DNA of 64,000 nucleotides from Verrucomicrobiales bacterium (GTDB lineage Bacteria > Verrucomicrobiota > Verrucomicrobiia > Limisphaerales > CAIMTB01): NCBI GenBank assembly GCA_016795425.1, contig JAEUHG010000120.1, positions 1 to 64,000 on the forward strand, written 5' to 3'. A program made the translations under genes and the position numbers. Below, one piece after another: positions 27,101-33,100 of this stretch. The number at the start of each line of letters is the position of its first letter. Positions within the stretch are counted from its first letter, which is position 1. The notes beneath the pieces were generated by a model. That model did not search any database, was not told the DNA's origin, and saw only the letters and a program-made list of their open reading frames with translations.

Positions 27101-30100
27101 GCTCTCGTCCCGCGAAAGGTAGACACGGTCCAGCCACGCCGACTGCACGGTAGCTATTCCACCGCGATTCTGAATGGTCCAGGACACCGCGATGTCCAGC
27201 CCGGTTCGACCGGAGGCCGGGCTGGTGGCATTTTCGACGACCAAATCCACCGGCGGCGGACCGATAACCACATTGAACGGCGCCGAAACGGTGTTGGTCT
27301 CGCTGGACTCGACAATGCGCTCGGGATTGAAGTCGACCCAGACAAAGGCGGTCACCTGGCCTTCGAATTGGATGGGCACCGTGACATCCAGGGTCCGATC
27401 CACGAAGGCCCCGGGCGCCAAGCCGTCAGTGGCGTTCACAGTGCCGACTATCACCACGCTATTTGAAGGTCCGGTGGGATTGCCGGTCACCGAAAGAATC
27501 ACGGTCTCGGTCCACGGCGCTTCGACGCGCACGTTGCCGACGTTGCTGGTCCGCCAAGTGAGGCGGATGACTTGGCCGGGCTGAGCAGTGGCCGGGACTG
27601 TCAGATTGGTGGGAACAAGATCAGGCAAGACCACGCGCCACGTCCCACGGTAACCGTCGCTCGACTCCCCATTGATCCCATCGGCGTCCTGATCCATGGC
27701 GTTTCCGAGGACGTCCGTGATGGCGGGCCCTACCTCAATGGCGTAATCGCCGTGAGCCGATTGGGATGGGAAGGTAACCCGGTAGGTGGTCGCATCGATG
27801 CGGGCCACGGCCAGGCCAGCGACGTTTCCGCCGGGGCCCGAAACCGTCAGGTCAGCGGCGGAGAATGAGTTCGGCAGAATCGCCTCGCTGAACACGATAT
27901 CGACCTGACGCACGGCGGCGTTCACCTCTCCCGAAGGAGTCAACGTGACCACGCGCGGCCCAGTGGCATCGATGACGAAGCTCCCACGGTACCCATCCTC
28001 CGTGGCTTCACCGGCGACGCCATCGGCATCTTGATCCATCAGTTTGCCGCCGGCATCGGTGATGTTGGGGCCAACAACAAAATTATAAGTACCACTCAGG
28101 TTCTGCGATGCGAAGCTGAGGCGATAGGTGGCGGTCGTGCCGCCCACCAACTGAATGCCGGTCACCGCGATCGCACCCGCCGGCCCGGTCAATTGCACAT
28201 CTGCGTCGGTAAAACTGGTCAGGGCCAACGGCTCGCTGAACACGAGGTCGAGCGAACTGACGCCGCCTGCGACGGTTTCTCTTGGGGTATGCTCACGAAC
28301 TCGCGGGCTGACATTCTCGACCCGAATGACGGCTTCAAACCGATCCTCCGGCTCGCCGCTGTTGACATCCCCATCCTGATTCAACGCATTGCCGGCGACA
28401 TCCTCGATGCCGGGCCCAATCCAGACCTGATAATCCGCCTCGGCTGTCACCGGCTCCACGTTGATCCGGTAGATGTTTGGCGACTGCGTCTCGACCGACA
28501 AAATGCGTGCGGTAACCAGCGGTCCGAAGATTCGGACGTCGCCCGTGTCGAAGCTTCCAGGGCGAACCGCGCCCGAGAACGTGACGTCGAGTTGCGTTAG
28601 GGCGCCGTTCACCACCGGGCTTGGCGAGATCGACAGAATTCGAAATGGCTTGCGGTCCATGACGAATTGGCCGCGGTACACATCCTGAACCAGTTCGCCG
28701 TTGATCCCGTCGCCATCCTGATCCAGCCGATTACCAGCGGCGTCACTGGGCGAGGCGGCCACCTGGACGAGGTAGGTACCGTTGTCCGAGATCGGTTGGA
28801 AATGGACGAGGAATCGGGTGGCGACCAAGCCGACTGAACCGGCGGGTCGACTTGCCGGCGCGACCGCATCGGAGCGCACCGCTAGACCTCCATTGCTGGC
28901 ATCGCCTACCAACCGGAAATTGGAGTTGAACGCTTCTTGTTTGCCTTGGGCAGCGTACATCTCTACGCCGTAAGGCCCCGAAGTGTTGTAATACAACAAT
29001 CGCAGGTCGTATTCGCCCGCGGCCGGGAAGGTCCAGGTCGCCAGGGTACTACCTAATGCTCGGGGGCTGGCGAATTCCGTCGTGTTGCTGCCCACGGTCA
29101 GGCGGAAACCATCGTCACTCGAAACTCCGAAGGTCCAATCGCCGGCCGCGGGGATGGTGACGCGAGCGGTCGCCTCAACCACCATGCCGTCGGGCGACGG
29201 TCCGTCGTCGAGTCCCGGAGTCAGAAGATTAAGCGTGGAGAACGATCCGTCGTAACCGAAATTGATCACCGAAGTGTTCGCCCACACCAAACGTGACTGC
29301 TGCGATGGTGTGTCGAGAACTTCCTGAGCAATGTTGACGTCGGAGACGCCGCGATTCGCGAACACGGCCCGGACGGCGAACCCTGCGCCGTCGAAGTTCT
29401 CCACCCTCGGGGGATAAATCACGGTGGCCTGCGGGTTGAGGGGCACGACGGAATAAATCGGAATGCCGGAAGCCGCCGCCCGGGCGGAGCTCACGGCCAG
29501 ACCTCCACTCGCGACATCGCCGATCACTCTAAAATCACTCGAGAAAGCGGTCTGCGCGCCGGGAGCCGCCGAAACCTCGAGGGCTTCCGGGAGGCCGCCG
29601 TTGTAATGCAGCACTTCCAGTTCGTAGGTGCCGGCAGTGGCGAAATTCACCACCAACAAGTCCGGAGTGGTCGACGCGCCACGTCCACCGTCGAACAGGG
29701 CTTGTGCCCCGTTGATGCGCAACCGGAAGCCGTCGTCGCTGGAAATGGCAAACGTCCAATCCCCGGCCGTGGGAATGGTCACGGTGCCTTTGAACACCGA
29801 CACCACATTATTCGACGCGATGGCAAAAGCCCCGGGACTGCCGCCAAAATTCCCACCCGCCCACAAATCCAAATTCGGCGTATTCGCCGACGCCACCTGC
29901 GTCCAATTACCTGCCAATGTCTGGAGCGCCGCCTCCAACGAAGCGAGACTCAACCGCGATAGATAGGAGGTGACATTAAACCCGGCGAACGGGCTGGTGT
30001 CCTGTTGCCCAAGAAGAATTCGGATATCCGCCGGACTGAGCGAGCTGACCGCAATGGGCTCATCGAACTCCAGAATCAGACTCTGGAGGGCTTGGTCGAC

Positions 30101-33100
30101 GGAACCGCTGGGGGTCTGAGCCACGATCCGCGGGCCGGTGGTATCGACGGTCACCAACGCCACGTAGGCGTCCTCGCCCGTCTCGCCATCGCGACCGTCA
30201 CCGTCCTGGTCCATGCGGATGCCGGCGGGGTTGGCGATGCCCGGTCCCACCCGGATTTGATACAGGCCCGCCCGAGTCAGGGGCGTGGCGAAACTGATGC
30301 GATAGGTGGAGAGGCTAAGCAGGGAGATGGTGAAGGAGGACACCGACTGCGGCCCGGAAACCGCGATATCATCCGGCCCAAACGTCGCCAGATCGATCGC
30401 CTCCGAGAACACGACATCAATGCTCGAGAGACCCGAACCGCTCAAGAGAGGCACTGAGCTTCGGATCGACGGTCCCGATCCAGGCAAGACGGGGCGTGCC
30501 GCGAGCGCGCCAGTATAGTCAACCCAATCACTCACCGCGAGACCGGCGGGGTTGTTGTTCTGGCGTCCGTCGACGGCGGAGGCGTCATTGGGCCCGCCGG
30601 CGTCACCCCACCAATTGCCTACGAAGTTGGCGTTATCAAAGGAGGTGCCCTGGTTCTGCGCGGCGTTACCGGAAATCGCCGCGAACGCCGACCCTGTGAC
30701 CACCGCCGAACCGGCCCGGGCGACCAACACGCCGGTGGGTGCCGATGCAAAGGTGCTCGTCGTGACATTGACGCTGCCGCTGGTCACGGAGAGGGCGGCA
30801 TCCCCGAGATTACTCACCAAACTGCCGGTCATCGTCAGGTTCTGGCCGTTGGACACCCGTATGCCGATTCCCGCGCCCTGCGTGATCCGACTGTTGCGAA
30901 TCGTGATGTCGGCGCCAGTCACATCGATGAGCGGTCGGCGATCGCCATTGCGAGGCGCCGTTTCGCCGCCATAGCGAAGCTCGACGTACTCCAGCACCGA
31001 ATTCGTGGACCCACCTTCGAAATAGAGCGTCTCCCAATCACCGGGGAGCGGGATCGAGAGCGAGCCGTCGACATTGGCATCGCCTCCGGCGACGTCGTCC
31101 CGAAGGCTGGTAAAGACAATCGGCTGCGCGACGGTGCCAACGGCCTGAATCACACCGCTCGCCGCGATATAGGCGGCGTCGGCGACCTTGACGACGGTGC
31201 CCGGCGCAATGGTCAGCGTGGTTCCAGTTCCGACCCGCATGTTGTCGCCGAGCCAGATGGGCAAGGACCCGTAGTTCCATTGGCGATCGGCACCGAGTGT
31301 GCCGCCTCCGACATAAATTGCGGCCCGACCAGTGCCAATCGCGGTGTAATTGCGGACGACAGGGTCCGCTGCGAGATCCAGAACCAGCGGGAACCCACCC
31401 GCCTGCCGCACTTCGACGGTATCCAGAACGGGTTTGGCATCCCCGTGCACGTAGATGCCATGCGAAAAGGCCTCGGTGATCAGGAGATTCCGGAAGGTGG
31501 GATTGAGGCCAGAGGCAATATCGATGGCATTGCGTCCGTCGTTGTTCCCCGGCGCCGTCATGCCCAGGTACCGCACCTCCACGTGATCCAGAACGGAGGC
31601 ACTGGATCCATTTTCGAAGTAAATCCCTTCCCACGACCCTCGATCGGGCACGTTTGCTTGGCCGTTGGCGTTGGTATCACCCCCGACCGCGTCATCACGA
31701 ATCGAAGTGAAGAGGATGGGGCGATCAACCGTTCCGGCGGCCTGGAGGTTGCCGTTAATCGCAATATAGGCCGCGTCGGCGACCTTGATCGAGGTTCCAG
31801 GCGCGATGGTCAGGCGCGCATTGGCGGCGAGGCGCAGGTTGTCACCCAGCCAGATGGGGAGTGCGCCGTAATTCCAAGTGCGATCGGCGTCGAGCGTTCC
31901 TCCACCAATATAAATTGCGTTATTGCGATTCTCGGAGCCGGTGAACTCTTCGATGACCGGACTGGCAGGCAGATCCAGGACCAGCGGGAAGCCCAGATTA
32001 TCGACGCCACTGACCCGACGGAGGATCGGACTGGAATTCCCATGGACCCAAATCGCATGCGAAAAGGCCCGGAGGATTCGCACGTCTTCCAGGACCGGAC
32101 TCAGTCCTGCGGCGATGTCGATCGCATTGCGGGCGTCGTTGTTGCCGGGCGCCGTGGTGCCGGCATAGCGGACTTCGGTGTGGCGAAGGACGGAATCCGA
32201 AGACCCAGCTTCAAAATAGAGGGCCTCCCAATCGCCACGCCCCGGCCCCGTGGTCTCGGTGCTTCCGTTATGGAAGGTGTCGCCGCCAACCGAATCGTCG
32301 TTGCGAGAGGTGATCACGACCTTGGCGTCGGCGGTGCCTTCGGCGAGCAATTTACCGTTCACCGCAAGCCAGGCTCCCGGATCCATCTTGAGAACGACCC
32401 CCGGACCGAGGCGAAGGGTGATATCCGCGGCGACTCGGAGGTTGCCGGTCAGGACGACCGGCATGCTGGTGATTGCCCAGTTTCGGGAGGTCGAAAGCGT
32501 CCCGCCATCGATCCAGAGACCCTCGGTCTTGTTATTGGACGCCGTGATCCCGTTAAGCACCGGGTTGGCGGCCAGGTTCATATAGATGGGCACGCCACCG
32601 GATCGCTGCACATCGATGTTCTCCAGGGTGGGTGTGGCGTCCTCGATGCGGATCGAGTTCGAGGCGGTGTCTCGGACCCGAACGTTTTTCAGGGAAATAT
32701 TGGCGCCAGCGCGAATCTCGATGCCAGGTCGGACGTCGTTGTTTCCGGGTGCGGTCATCCCGGCGTAGCGGAGCTCAAAATTCTGAATGACCGAGCCAGC
32801 GCCCGAATCCTGGATGTAGAGGGATTCCCAATCGCCCGGCTTGGCCTCGGCCGCACCTTCGGACCCGTCATGGGAGATGTCACCACCAGCGGTATCGTCC
32901 TTCCAGGAGGTGAAAACCACCGGGGCTTCAGGGGTGCCTTGAATGCTAAGTGTGGAGCGCACCCAGATATAGCCACCCGGGTTCACCTTCACGACCACTC
33001 CCGGACCGATGGTTAACGGAGCGTCGATGACGAAGTTGGAGTTACTGTTAAGGACATACGGAATCCCAAAATCGTTCCAGGTCCGCGCGTCCAGCATGGT

